A program made the position numbers and the translations under genes. Positions 15,763 through 25,119 of a DNA stretch of 64,000 nucleotides are shown here, in pieces. Origin of the DNA: Phyllobacterium myrsinacearum (GTDB taxonomy: Bacteria; Pseudomonadota; Alphaproteobacteria; Rhizobiales; Rhizobiaceae); NCBI RefSeq assembly GCF_002980555.1, contig NZ_PVBT01000001.1, positions 248,001-312,000 on the forward strand, given 5' to 3'. Below the pieces are notes generated by a model. The model saw only the letters and a list, made by a program, of their open reading frames with translations. It was not told the origin of the DNA and did not search any database. The stretch's first letter is position 1. Each line of letters begins with the position of its first letter.

Positions 15763-18074
15763 GTCTGCTGTTCCAGCCGCAGGCGTTTTGCCGCCTCGAC
15801 CATGTTGACGAGGGCCGGCTTGACCTCTTCCCATTTGCGCGTTTTCAGGCCGCAATCGGGATTGACCCAGATCTGGTCCGGGGCGAGATGGGTTTTCGCC
15901 TTGCGCAAGAGGCCGGCCATTTCGTCCACCGGCGGGATGCGCGGGGAGTGGATGTCATAGACACCCGGTCCGATCTCGTTGGGGTAGTGGTAGGTCACGA
16001 ACGCGTCGAGCAGTTCCATTTTCGACCGCGATGTTTCGATGGAGATCACATCCGCATCCATGGCCGCGATGGAGTCGATGATGTCGTTGAACTCCGAATA
16101 GCACATATGCGTATGGATCTGCGTTTCGTCCTGAACGCCCGAGGCGGACAGGCGGAAACATTCGGTGGCCCAGCCGAGATAGGCGGCCCAATCGGCCCGG
16201 CGGACCGGCAGGCCCTCGCGGATGGCGGGTTCGTCGATCTGGATGATGCGGATTCCAACCTTTTCGAGGTCGCTCACCTCGTCGCGCAGTGCCAGCCCGA
16301 TCTGGCGGCAGACCTGATCGCGCGGAAGGTCGTCGCGCACGAACGACCATTGCATCATGGTCACCGGCCCCGACAGCATGCCCTTCATCGGCCTGTCGGT
16401 CAGCGACTGCGCATAGGCAGCCCAGTCGACCGTCATGGCCTGCGGGCGGCTGACATCGCCGAAAATGACCGGCGGGCGGACGCAGCGCGAACCGTAGCTC
16501 TGCACCCAGCCATGCCGGGTGAAGGCAAAGCCGGATAATTGCTCGCCGAAATACTGCACCATGTCATTGCGCTCGAATTCGCCGTGCACCAGCACGTCGA
16601 TGCCGATTTCTTCCTGCCAGCGGATGGAGTTTTCCGTTTCCTTGCGCAGCAGCGCCGCATAGGCATTGGCGGTCAGCGCCCCCTTGCCATGCTCCGCCCG
16701 CGCCTTGCGCACCCCTTCCGTCTGCGGAAAGGAACCGATGGTGGTGGTCGGAAAATCCGGCAGCCCCAAGGATTTCTGCTTTTTACGGCGAACGGGATAG
16801 GGGCTTTGCCGCTGCGACTGCTCCGCGGTCACGGCCTGCAGGCGCTGCCTGACCGCCGCATCGTGAATTTTGGCCGATGTCCTGCGGGTTTCCACGGCCG
16901 CACTGGCGGCTGCCAGTTCGTTGCGGACGCTATCGCGGCCGGTGTTGATCGCCCTGCCAAGGATCGACAGTTCCTCCAGCTTCTGCGTGGCAAAGGCCAG
17001 CCAGCTCTTGAAGTCAGGGTCGATGTCCGTTTCAAGTTCGAGATCGACAGGCGTGTGCAGCAGCGAGCAGGACGGCGCAAGAATGAGGTGATCGGTCCCC
17101 CGCTGGCTGATCACCGGTTCGATACGCCGCAGGATTGCCTCGAGATCGGCGCGCCAGACATTGCGGCCGTCGATGACGCCGAGCGACAGGACGAGGCCGG
17201 CGGGTGCCTCAGCCACGACAGTATCGAGTTGTTCGGGTGCACGGCAAAGATCGAGATGCAGGCCGGCAACGGGCAGCCCGAGCGCCAGGTCGAGATTGTC
17301 GCCAAGCGCGCCGAAATAGGGCGTCAGCAACAATTTCAGGCGGGGAAGGGCACGGGCGAAAAACGCATAGGCCATCTTGAACGCGGTTTTTGTGGTTTCG
17401 TCGAGATCGAGCACCAGTGCGGGCTCGTCGATCTGCACCCATTCGGCGCCGTTGGCGGAGAGGCGGCGGAGGATTTCCGTATAGACCGGCAGAAGGCCCG
17501 GCAGCAGCGACAGCGGATCGGTCTGCGCATCCTTGCTCTTGGCCAGCTTGAGGAAAGTGACCGGCCCGAGAATCACGGGACGCGTGTCAAAGCCCTGCTC
17601 CTTCGCTTCGCGGTATTCGTCGACCGGCTTGTTGGAACCGAGGGTGAATTCCTGCCCCTTTGTCAGTTCCGGCACCATGAAATGATAGTTGGTATCGAAC
17701 CACTTCGTCATCTCCTGAGCGGCCACCCCATGGTGGGCGCAGGCGCCATGATCATGGCCGCCCTGGCTGCCGCGCGCCATGGCGAAATAGGTCTCGGGCG
17801 AAACCGGCCCGCCCTTCCATGCATAGCTCTGCGGCACCGCGCCAAGCATGACGCTGGTGTCCAGCACGTGGTCATAGAGCGAAAAATCATTGCTCGGCAT
17901 GTGGCTAAGCCCATGCGCCTGCTGCAGGGTCCAGTTCTCCCGGCGCAGTTCTGCCGCGATATCCTGCAGGGTGACGATATGCGATTGGCCCGACCAGAAT
18001 TTTTCCAGCGCGAATTTCAGCTCGCGCCGCTTGCCGATCCGCGGAAAACCCAGATTGCTTGTGGTGATAGTCAT
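15759..18074 (-). CDS. metE: Cobalamin-independent methionine synthase
   Basis: A 771-residue enzyme that transfers the methyl group of 5-methyltetrahydropteroyl-triglutamate to homocysteine, the last step of methionine synthesis. The N-terminal barrel starts TSNLGFPRIGKRRELKFALE. The catalytic C-terminal barrel begins near DFPTTTIGSFPQTEGVRKAR and includes the zinc site residues in HTHMCYSEF and VNPDCGLKTR, plus IQIDEPAIREG. Length matches E. coli MetE (753). A cobalamin riboswitch lies upstream, which explains its regulation: expression is turned off when B12 is available and the B12-dependent MetH can work. The ATG follows AAGGAACT. Confidence 0.96.
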   Translation of the reverse strand: MTITTSNLGFPRIGKRRELKFALEKFWSGQSHIVTLQDIAAELRRENWTLQQAHGLSHMPSNDFSLYDHVLDTSVMLGAVPQSYAWKGGPVSPETYFAMARGSQGGHDHGACAHHGVAAQEMTKWFDTNYHFMVPELTKGQEFTLGSNKPVDEYREAKEQGFDTRPVILGPVTFLKLAKSKDAQTDPLSLLPGLLPVYTEILRRLSANGAEWVQIDEPALVLDLDETTKTAFKMAYAFFARALPRLKLLLTPYFGALGDNLDLALGLPVAGLHLDLCRAPEQLDTVVAEAPAGLVLSLGVIDGRNVWRADLEAILRRIEPVISQRGTDHLILAPSCSLLHTPVDLELETDIDPDFKSWLAFATQKLEELSILGRAINTGRDSVRNELAAASAAVETRRTSAKIHDAAVRQRLQAVTAEQSQRQSPYPVRRKKQKSLGLPDFPTTTIGSFPQTEGVRKARAEHGKGALTANAYAALLRKETENSIRWQEEIGIDVLVHGEFERNDMVQYFGEQLSGFAFTRHGWVQSYGSRCVRPPVIFGDVSRPQAMTVDWAAYAQSLTDRPMKGMLSGPVTMMQWSFVRDDLPRDQVCRQIGLALRDEVSDLEKVGIRIIQIDEPAIREGLPVRRADWAAYLGWATECFRLSASGVQDETQIHTHMCYSEFNDIIDSIAAMDADVISIETSRSKMELLDAFVTYHYPNEIGPGVYDIHSPRIPPVDEMAGLLRKAKTHLAPDQIWVNPDCGLKTRKWEEVKPALVNMVEAAKRLRLEQQT

Positions 18075-18190
18075 AGTTCCTTACCCCGATGGTTGAGGGC
18101 AAAGGCCAGGCGCACGCGTGCAGGACATACGGGCGCTCATGACGCCCGCTTGCAAGCGACACCGGACACCCCGCCCGTGGACGTTATCTA

Positions 18191-18380
18191 TCGCGGCAGG
18201 TCTCCTGGCTTGCGGGTCGGCGCTCTCGTCAGGCCTTCCCGATCCGTCCTGGGATCAGTGACACGAAATTGACGAGAACTCGCCGCTTACAGTTGCGGGG
18301 GCAGCTCCGGATTGAACCGCTGGCAGCGATCGCACCGTATTCCCTCTTAGCTCTGCGCCCATAGGCGCAGAGAACCACGA
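18191..18380 (-). promoter_or_regulatory. Cobalamin riboswitch upstream of metE
   Basis: Read on the minus strand the conserved blocks come in the right order: GGTTCTCTGCGCC stem, AGAGGGAATACGGTGC, the core GCTGCCCCCGCAACTGTAA, GTCACTG of the B12-box region near 18255-18262, GGGAAGGCC, and the final GCCAGGAGACCTGCC at 18195-18209. These are the signature parts of the adenosylcobalamin riboswitch. It ends about 115 bases before the metE ATG. No T-rich terminator was found between it and metE, so translational or rho-dependent control seems likelier than an intrinsic terminator. Confidence 0.95.
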
Positions 18381-18456
18381 TGCGGGGCATGGTAGGCGCG
18401 TCGCCGAAGACTGTCAACAACACATAAAGACATATTTATATGGTTACATCTTCGGG

Positions 18457-19761
18457 TCAGTGTGCGATGGCAGGTTCGCCGACGCGGTCGTCCTTGCTGC
18501 TCTTGCGGATAGTCAGCGCCAGCAGCGCGGCGATCAGGCACAGGATACCGGCGGTGAAGAAGGCCGGGAGGTAGCTTGCATATTCCGTGCGGGCAAAACC
18601 GCCGCCATAGGCGGCCGATGCAGCGCCGAGCTGGTGACCGGCAAAGACCCAGCCGAACACCATGCCGGCCTTTTCCCGGCCAAACCGGTCCGTTGCCAGC
18701 TTGACCGTCGGCGGTACGGTGGCGATCCAGTCAAGACCATAGAACATGGCAAACAGCGACAGGCCGTAGATCGAGAAATTGCTGTAGGGCAGGAACAGCA
18801 GCGAGGCGCCGCGCAGGCCGTAATACCAGAACAGCAGCCAGCGGTTGTCGACCCGGTCGGACAGCCAGCCGGAGCCGATCGTGCCGAAGAAATCGAAAAA
18901 GCCCATCATGGCCAGCACGCTGGCGGCGGTGACGGCCGCAAGCCCGTAGTCACCGCAGAGGGCCACGAAGTGGGTCTGGATGAGGCCGTTGGTGCTGGCG
19001 CCGCAGATGTAGAAGGTGGCGAACAGCACCCAGAACGTGCTGCTGCGCGATATTTCCTTGAGGGTGGCCAGCGGCAGGATGATGAGCGACAGCAGGCCGC
19101 CGGTAATCGGTGCGGTCTTGGCCACGTCCTTCTCGCCATAGGCGGGTAGGCCGACATCGGACGGGCGGTCCCGCATCAGGAGGAAGACGGCGGCCGCTGC
19201 GACGGCGAGCAGGGCGCAGACCATCATGGTCGCCGCGCGCCAGCCGTAATTCTCGCTGATCGAAGCCATGAGCGGCATGAAGGCCAGCTGTCCGGTGGCC
19301 GAGCTTGCCGTGAGCATGCCCAGCACCAGCCCGCGCCGGTCGGTGAACCAGCGGGTGGCGACGGTCGCGCCGAGCACCATGGCGGTCAGGCCGGTGCCGA
19401 AGCCGATCACCACGCCCCACAGCAGGATGAGCTGCCAGATCTGCGTCATGCCGAGGGAGAGGAAGGAACCGCCGGCAATGAGCGCCAGCGCCACGCACAC
19501 GACTTTCCGCACGCCGAAATAGTTCATGAAGGCCGCGGCGAACGGGCCCATCAGCCCGAACAGCAGCAGCCGGATGGAGAAGGCGGTGGCGATCTGTTCC
19601 GTCGTCCAGCCGAATTCCTTTTCCAGCGGCACGATGAGCACGCCGGGAGCGCCGACGGCCGCCGCCGTGACAAGCATGGTGAGGAAGGTGACGGAGACGA
19701 CGACCCAGCCATAGTGGACATTGCGCCGGGCGAGCGCGGCTGCGAGAGGCGATGAAATCAT
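18457..19761 (-). CDS. MFS transporter (oxalate/formate antiporter-like)
   Basis: A 434-residue inner-membrane transporter with 12 predicted helices. The N-terminal helix pattern NVHYGWVVVSVTFLTMLV and the loop DRRGLVLGMLTASSATGQ are typical of the OFA/monocarboxylate branch of the major facilitator superfamily. A central cytoplasmic loop around residues 200-225 divides the two six-helix halves. The substrate is unknown; organic anions are favoured by the family. It is divergent from a TetR gene, with two ATGAC-type palindromes between them, so expression is probably repressed until an inducer is present. Confidence 0.85.
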   Translation of the reverse strand: MISSPLAAALARRNVHYGWVVVSVTFLTMLVTAAAVGAPGVLIVPLEKEFGWTTEQIATAFSIRLLLFGLMGPFAAAFMNYFGVRKVVCVALALIAGGSFLSLGMTQIWQLILLWGVVIGFGTGLTAMVLGATVATRWFTDRRGLVLGMLTASSATGQLAFMPLMASISENYGWRAATMMVCALLAVAAAAVFLLMRDRPSDVGLPAYGEKDVAKTAPITGGLLSLIILPLATLKEISRSSTFWVLFATFYICGASTNGLIQTHFVALCGDYGLAAVTAASVLAMMGFFDFFGTIGSGWLSDRVDNRWLLFWYYGLRGASLLFLPYSNFSIYGLSLFAMFYGLDWIATVPPTVKLATDRFGREKAGMVFGWVFAGHQLGAASAAYGGGFARTEYASYLPAFFTAGILCLIAALLALTIRKSSKDDRVGEPAIAH

Positions 19762-19801
19762 GTTCGTGTTCCCTGGAGGGCCATCGGCTTTTGGATTTTA
19801 A

Positions 19802-19838
19802 ATGACGATCATCATATTTGACTATTGATGACGGTCAT
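19802..19838. promoter_or_regulatory. Paired operators between MFS and TetR genes
   Basis: ATGAC-G-GTCAT (19828-19838) is a perfect palindrome and ATGACGATCAT (19802-19812) a one-mismatch copy 26 bases away, both followed by CATAT or ATAT. They lie 40-75 bases from the MFS start and just upstream of the TetR gene. Confidence 0.7.
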
Positions 19839-19878
19839 CATATAAATTGTCAATGCAGTTTTTTTGAAGGAATGTTTC

Positions 19879-20457
19879 ATGCGCGTCAGCAGGGACCAGG
19901 CAGCACAGAACCGCGCCCGCATCATCGAGATCGCCGGACAGCAGTTCCGCGAAAAGGGTTTTGACGGCATCGGCGTTGCCGATGTGATGAAAAGCGCGGG
20001 TCTGACCCATGGCGGCTTCTATGGGCATTTCAATTCGAAGGACGATCTGATCGCCGAGGCCTGCGCTGCAGCCATGGCCCTGTCGGTGCGGCGGTGGACC
20101 AGCCTGTCCGAGGCGTCACCCGGCGATGCGCTCGGCGCCATCACCCAATCCTATCTGGCGGGCGATGCCCATGGCGAGGGGCAGATGAGCGGCTGCATGA
20201 TGGCGGCGCTGGCGCCGGATATCGCCCGGCGCGGCGGTCCTGTCCGTTCGCGCTTCACCGAGGGCACCAAGGCGCTTCTTGATATCCTCATCAATGCCGT
20301 GACCGGCCGCAGCAAAGCCCGGCAACGCGAAAAGGCCATCGCCATCATGGCGGGGCTGGTGGGCACCGTGGTGCTGGCGCGCGCGGTTGACGATCCCGAT
20401 TTTGCCAGGGAGATCAAGCGGGTGGGCGAGGCCGCATTTGGGCGGGACGCGGAGTAG
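19879..20457 (+). CDS. TetR-family transcriptional regulator
   Basis: A 192-residue regulator. The DNA-binding domain (about residues 5-55) contains NRARIIEIAGQQFREKGFD, IGVADVMKSAGLTHGG and FYGHFNSKDDLI, resembling the AcrR/NemR-type branch. The C-terminal domain includes a cysteine in GQMSGCMMAALAPD, a position where some relatives sense electrophiles; that role is only a guess here. ATG 19879 is preferred over an upstream TTG because GAAGGAA is correctly spaced. It is divergent from the MFS transporter and is its likely repressor. Confidence 0.88.
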   Translation: MRVSRDQAAQNRARIIEIAGQQFREKGFDGIGVADVMKSAGLTHGGFYGHFNSKDDLIAEACAAAMALSVRRWTSLSEASPGDALGAITQSYLAGDAHGEGQMSGCMMAALAPDIARRGGPVRSRFTEGTKALLDILINAVTGRSKARQREKAIAIMAGLVGTVVLARAVDDPDFAREIKRVGEAAFGRDAE

Positions 20458-20475
20458 GGCGGTGAGCATTCCGCT

Positions 20476-23298
20476 CTACCGCCCCGGACGTCCCGTCTTT
20501 CCCGGCCGGCGCTTCTTGCGCGCATCATTGGTATCTTCATAGGAACCAATGCCGCTGCGCTCGCGGCGGATGATGGTGTCGTCGTTCCGGTTGGTGCCGC
20601 CGGGAAGCGCGGGTTTTTCCGGCACTGCGCCACGCACAGGCTTCTCCGTCCGGCCGACGGTCATCTCGTCCAGCGTGTTCTTGCGGAATTGGCCGCCGCC
20701 AAGCGGCCGGGTGGTATCACCGCCCATCTCATCGAGATGCGGCTTGCGGAACAGCGGCGAATTCGGATCGCTGTTCTCGTCGGTCACCACACGGTGCATG
20801 GCGCGTCCGGCATTGTGCCGGCCCTTGGTGCGGCCGCTGACCGGGCTTTCCAGTTCCACTTCGCGTGCCATCGGATCGTCCGATATGGCCAGTTCCGTCT
20901 CGCGCAGCCGCTTGATTTCGTCGCGCAGCCGTGCCGCGACTTCGAAGTCGAGATCGTCGGCGGCTTCGCGCATCTGCTTTTCCAGATGTTCGAGATGCGA
21001 TTTGAGGTTGTTGCCCATCATCGCGCCGGACTCGGCAAAGCCGGAAATATCGGCACGAACGTGATCGCGTTCGTAAACGCTGTTGAGAATATCGCCGATG
21101 TTCTTCTTGATGCTGGCGGGCGTAATGCCGTTGGCCGTGTTGTAGGCTTCCTGTTTTTCGCGGCGGCGGCTGGTTTCCGCCATGGCCCGTTCCATCGATC
21201 CGGTCACATGGTCCGCATAGAGGATGACCTTGCCGTCGACGTTGCGCGCGGCGCGGCCGATGGTCTGGATCAGCGATGTTTCCGAGCGCAGGAATCCTTC
21301 CTTGTCGGCATCGAGAATGGCAACGAAACCGCATTCGGGAATGTCGAGGCCCTCGCGCAGCAGGTTGATGCCGACGAGCACGTCGAAAGCGCCGAGCCGC
21401 AGATCACGCAGGATTTCGATGCGCTCCAGCGTATCGATGTCCGAGTGCATGTAGCGCACGCGGATGCCCTGCTCGTGCAGATATTCCGTCAGGTCTTCGG
21501 CCATGCGCTTGGTCAGCACCGTGACCAGCGTGCGATAGCCCTTTGCCGATGTCTCGCGGATTTCGCCGAGGACATCGTCAACCTGCGATTTGGCCGGACG
21601 CACCTCGACCGGCGGATCGATCAGGCCGGTCGGCCGGATGACCTGTTCGGCGAACACGCCGCCGGCTTCTTCCATTTCCCAATTGCTCGGGGTTGCCGAA
21701 ACCGCGACGGTCTGCGGGCGCATCGCGTCCCATTCCTCGAAGCGCAGCGGACGGTTGTCCATGCACGAGGGCAGGCGGAATCCGTATTCGGCCAGCGTTG
21801 CCTTGCGCCTGAAGTCGCCCTTGTACATGGCGCCGATCTGCGGAACGGTCACATGGCTTTCATCGATGAAGACGAGCGCGTTGTCGGGGATATATTCGAA
21901 CAGCGTGGGCGGCGGCTCGCCCGGTTTGCGGCCAGTGAGATAACGCGAATAGTTCTCGATACCGGCGCAGGAGCCGGTCGCCTCGAGCATTTCGAGATCG
22001 AAGGTGCAGCGCTGCTCCAGCCGCTGCGCTTCCAGCAGGCGGCCCGCCTGGTTGAGTTCCACCAGCCGGTGTTTCAGTTCTTCCTTGATCGATTTGATCG
22101 CCTGATTGAGTGTCGGGCGCGGCGTCACATAGTGCGAGTTCGCGTAAATCTTCACCTGGCTGAGGTCGCCGGTTTTCTGGCCCGTCAGCGGGTCGAATTC
22201 GGTGATCGACTCGATCTCGTCGCCGAACATGGAAATGCGCCAGGCCCGGTCTTCAAGGTGGGCGGGGAACAGTTCGATCGTGTCGCCGCGCACCCGGAAC
22301 GAGCCGCGGGTGAAATCCATCTCGCGCCGCTTGTACTGCTGCGCCACCAGATCGGCGAGCAGCGCCCGCTGGTCGAGCCGGTCGCCGATCTTCATCTCGA
22401 ACGTCATGGCCGTGTAGGTTTCGACCGACCCGATACCGTAGATGCAGGAGACGGAAGCGACGATGATCACATCATCGCGCTCGAGCAGCGAGCGGGTGGC
22501 GGAATGGCGCATCCGGTCGATCTGCTCATTGATCGACGATTCCTTCTCGATGAAGGTGTCCGAGCGCGGCACATAGGCTTCCGGCTGGTAGTAATCGTAA
22601 TAGGAAACGAAATATTCGACCGCATTGTTGGGGAAGAAGGATTTGAACTCGCCGTAGAGCTGCGCGGCCAGCGTCTTGTTGGGGGCGAGGATCAGGGCCG
22701 GGCGCTGGGTCTCTTCGATGACCTTGGCCATGGTGAAGGTCTTGCCCGAGCCCGTGACACCCAGAAGCACCTGCGTCTTGTCGTCATCGGCAATGCCCGA
22801 GACCAGATCGCGAATGGCCGTCGGCTGATCGCCGGAGGGCTGGAAATCCGTTTCCATCCGGATGGCGATGCCGCCTTCGGATTTCGACGGACGGGCAGGG
22901 CGGTGCGGCTGCCAGGCCGTGCCGTTCTTGAACAGCGGATTGCCGCTTTCGATCAGGGCGGAGAGCGCGGCAACGGTGGCGGTGGCGCCGCCTGCCGGCA
23001 GATTGGCGGTGTCCTCAAGCGCGATATCCAGGCCGGCAACGGGGTTCAACCCGGCAGCGGCCCGCGTCTTCGGATCGCTCGATCCGCCGATGGATGTGCC
23101 GCGCGAGGTCCTCGAACTGCTGGTTTGCCTGGCCGCAGCCTTCCCCGGCTTGGCTGCCTTGGGCTTGGCTTTGGCGGTTTCCTCGGAAATCTGCTTGGCC
23201 CAATCGCTGATCGAGCCGGAGAGCGGTGTGCCTTCCAGTTCCGATTGCGGCGCCTCGCCGAAACCATCCGCGTTATATTTGTCAGGAGATTTAACCAT
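20476..23298 (-). CDS. uvrB: Excinuclease ABC subunit B
   Basis: A 940-residue DNA-damage recognition helicase of nucleotide excision repair; it forms the UvrA-UvrB complex and then recruits UvrC. After an N-terminal extension of about 145 residues comes the UvrB core: Walker A GVTGSGKT at 180-187, the beta-hairpin [24 protein letters not shown], the IGRAARN motif of helicase domain 2 and a UVR motif ([19 protein letters not shown]). A basic, low-complexity tail of about 110 residues follows. E. coli UvrB is 673 residues, so both ends are extended, as I recall for Rhizobiales UvrB. The start at ATG 23298 is chosen over an upstream ATG in the same frame. Confidence 0.95.
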   Translation of the reverse strand: MVKSPDKYNADGFGEAPQSELEGTPLSGSISDWAKQISEETAKAKPKAAKPGKAAARQTSSSRTSRGTSIGGSSDPKTRAAAGLNPVAGLDIALEDTANLPAGGATATVAALSALIESGNPLFKNGTAWQPHRPARPSKSEGGIAIRMETDFQPSGDQPTAIRDLVSGIADDDKTQVLLGVTGSGKTFTMAKVIEETQRPALILAPNKTLAAQLYGEFKSFFPNNAVEYFVSYYDYYQPEAYVPRSDTFIEKESSINEQIDRMRHSATRSLLERDDVIIVASVSCIYGIGSVETYTAMTFEMKIGDRLDQRALLADLVAQQYKRREMDFTRGSFRVRGDTIELFPAHLEDRAWRISMFGDEIESITEFDPLTGQKTGDLSQVKIYANSHYVTPRPTLNQAIKSIKEELKHRLVELNQAGRLLEAQRLEQRCTFDLEMLEATGSCAGIENYSRYLTGRKPGEPPPTLFEYIPDNALVFIDESHVTVPQIGAMYKGDFRRKATLAEYGFRLPSCMDNRPLRFEEWDAMRPQTVAVSATPSNWEMEEAGGVFAEQVIRPTGLIDPPVEVRPAKSQVDDVLGEIRETSAKGYRTLVTVLTKRMAEDLTEYLHEQGIRVRYMHSDIDTLERIEILRDLRLGAFDVLVGINLLREGLDIPECGFVAILDADKEGFLRSETSLIQTIGRAARNVDGKVILYADHVTGSMERAMAETSRRREKQEAYNTANGITPASIKKNIGDILNSVYERDHVRADISGFAESGAMMGNNLKSHLEHLEKQMREAADDLDFEVAARLRDEIKRLRETELAISDDPMAREVELESPVSGRTKGRHNAGRAMHRVVTDENSDPNSPLFRKPHLDEMGGDTTRPLGGGQFRKNTLDEMTVGRTEKPVRGAVPEKPALPGGTNRNDDTIIRRERSGIGSYEDTNDARKKRRPGKTGRPGR

Positions 23299-23409
23299 GG
23301 GTTGAATATGGTGGGAGTCCGGCAAAATGGAAAGAGCCAAGTCTGCAAAAGTCGCCGGAAGCAGCAGGCTCCTGACATAAGGTTGTCAGGAGGAATGTCA
23401 GGGTGGCTC

Positions 23410-23667
23410 TCAGCCGTAGCGCAGCTTGAGGCCGAGAATGGTCAGGATCAGCAGAAGCGTCATGCCGTTGGCGGCGATGACCGGCCAGGAGCTGATCATG
23501 ATGCCATAGAACAGCCAGAGCAGGACACCCAGTGCCAGCGAGACGTTGGTGATCAGCGAAATGCTGGCGGTCTCGCGGTGCCGGACGATCTTGATGATCT
23601 GCGGAACCCAGCACAGGGTGGTGATCAAGGCAGCAAGACTGCCAACGAGCTCGATATGGAGAGGCAC
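23410..23667 (-). CDS. SemiSWEET sugar transporter
   Basis: An 85-residue three-helix membrane protein of the MtN3/SWEET (PQ-loop) family. The PQ motif lies in TLCWVPQIIKIVRHRETASI, followed by SLALGVLLWLFYGIM and a third helix. Bacterial SemiSWEETs dimerise to form a sugar uniporter. The GTG at 23667 gives the family length; an ATG at 23739 in the same frame would add 24 residues with no strong ribosome binding site. It stands alone downstream of the uvrB promoter region, so the transported sugar is not suggested by context. Confidence 0.8.
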   Translation of the reverse strand: MPLHIELVGSLAALITTLCWVPQIIKIVRHRETASISLITNVSLALGVLLWLFYGIMISSWPVIAANGMTLLLILTILGLKLRYG

Positions 23668-23808
23668 GGACTGATCTTTCAGAAAAAACGAGAGAATTGA
23701 TATATGAGCGAATTTTTCAAAAAAATACAGCGGAATCATGACTTAACCGTCAATCCGCGATAAAAATTTATGTCGCGGACTGACGGTGCCGTGTGTTGCG
23801 AAAAGACC

Positions 23809-24978
23809 CTACTGAACGGCGCCGAGAAGCCGGGCGGGAAGATAAATCACAAGCGACGCCGCGCCTGTGATGACGGAGGTGCCATCGGCAAGAACGGACT
23901 GCCCGGCGGGCGTTTCGTCACCGGACAGCACTTTCTGCGACAATTGCCCGCTGCGCACCATGTTCATCAGGGTCGGCGAGCTTGCGAACACCCCGTGCGA
24001 CCCGCCGTCGAGGTCGGACGCATCGAGAACGACGATGCCGAGTTTCTGCAGCACGGCGATGCTGGTGCCATCACCGACGCGCGGGTGGCCGCCGGTAATG
24101 CGTCCCGACACGCTCAGGGCACTGTCGGCGCGGGAAACCAGCACCGTAAAGGGTTTTGGCAGTTCGCCGATATCCCTGACCTGTCCCTGGAACACGTCGA
24201 TATCGATATCAGGCGCCGCCAGCATGATACCCGACAGGCGGCGGAAAACATCGCGGTGGCCGGTCTGCGCCAATTGGCTCAGGGCCTCCATGACGACGAA
24301 CGAGCCCATGGAATGGCCGACCAGCAGGATTTTCGTCGCCTTGGTCGCTGCAGCCAGTTGCAGAAGTTCGGCAAGACCGTCGCGGCCATAGGTGGCGCTG
24401 TCGCGGTCATAGACGTAAAGGCCGAGCGAGCCCGCCGAGGGCCAGGAATAGTGGACGGAGACGGCAGGCAGGCCGTAATCATAGGCGAACTGCGCCTGCC
24501 GGAAGACGCTGTCGGCAAAATTGTTGTTATAGCCGTGGACGAAGACAAACAGCTCGCGCTGGTTGGCGGGACGTTTCGCCAGTTCCGCGTTGATCTTGTC
24601 GATGAACACCTGCTTGTTGCCATAGGGCTGGAACGCCGTTGCGGCAAAATCCCGGGCAGGGTTGGGTTTGTTGCTGCTCTTTTCCACTTCGCCGCGCTTG
24701 TGGCTGGGCGGAATGCCGACGTCGACGCGGGCAAAATTGAGGGTCGGGGAGCGCTTGGCCGAATAGGGCAGGGAGAGATTGTCCGACCGCTCGCGGCTGG
24801 TGGCGACGAAAATCGGAATGACGGCTTTGGGTCCGGTCTTGTCGTTCAGCACCGGGGCCGGCACCGCTGCATTGGCCTTGACGACGTGCTGGGACGTGAG
24901 CCCCAGGACGGCACGGCCGCCGCACCCTGTCAGCACAAATATGACAAGCAGAAAGGCCGACAGACGGGAAACGGTCAT
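23809..24978 (-). CDS. Alpha/beta hydrolase lipoprotein (DUF900)
   Basis: A 389-residue predicted lipoprotein. The signal peptide MTVSRLSAFLLVIFVLTGCG contains a lipobox with the lipidated cysteine at residue 19. The DUF900 alpha/beta-hydrolase fold includes FVFVHGYNNNFAD and the nucleophile elbow GHSMGSF. A final hydrophobic segment precedes the C-terminus. Such proteins are probably envelope esterases or lipases of unknown substrate. The ATG at 24978 is preceded by GGAGTGTGTTC; an upstream in-frame ATG would disrupt the signal peptide. The gene stands alone on the minus strand. Confidence 0.85.
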   Translation of the reverse strand: MTVSRLSAFLLVIFVLTGCGGRAVLGLTSQHVVKANAAVPAPVLNDKTGPKAVIPIFVATSRERSDNLSLPYSAKRSPTLNFARVDVGIPPSHKRGEVEKSSNKPNPARDFAATAFQPYGNKQVFIDKINAELAKRPANQRELFVFVHGYNNNFADSVFRQAQFAYDYGLPAVSVHYSWPSAGSLGLYVYDRDSATYGRDGLAELLQLAAATKATKILLVGHSMGSFVVMEALSQLAQTGHRDVFRRLSGIMLAAPDIDIDVFQGQVRDIGELPKPFTVLVSRADSALSVSGRITGGHPRVGDGTSIAVLQKLGIVVLDASDLDGGSHGVFASSPTLMNMVRSGQLSQKVLSGDETPAGQSVLADGTSVITGAASLVIYLPARLLGAVQ

Positions 24979-25119
24979 GAACACACTCCGGACAGCACTG
25001 CGGAAGTTAGAACCAGTATTTCGGCCGCACTGCAACTTAAAACCACGAATCGGCTGAAGGCAGGCACGCTGAACACCCGCCAGCGTGACAATTTTCCAAC
25101 AACCGGATGCCGTAGCCGG

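Noticed and set aside
16539-18272. A 577-codon frame opposite metE and across the riboswitch
   Set aside because: It is antisense to metE and to the conserved cobalamin riboswitch.
20689-23700. A 1003-codon open frame antisense to uvrB
   Set aside because: UvrB motifs are unambiguous on the other strand. Long antisense frames are common in high-GC DNA and this one has no family motif.
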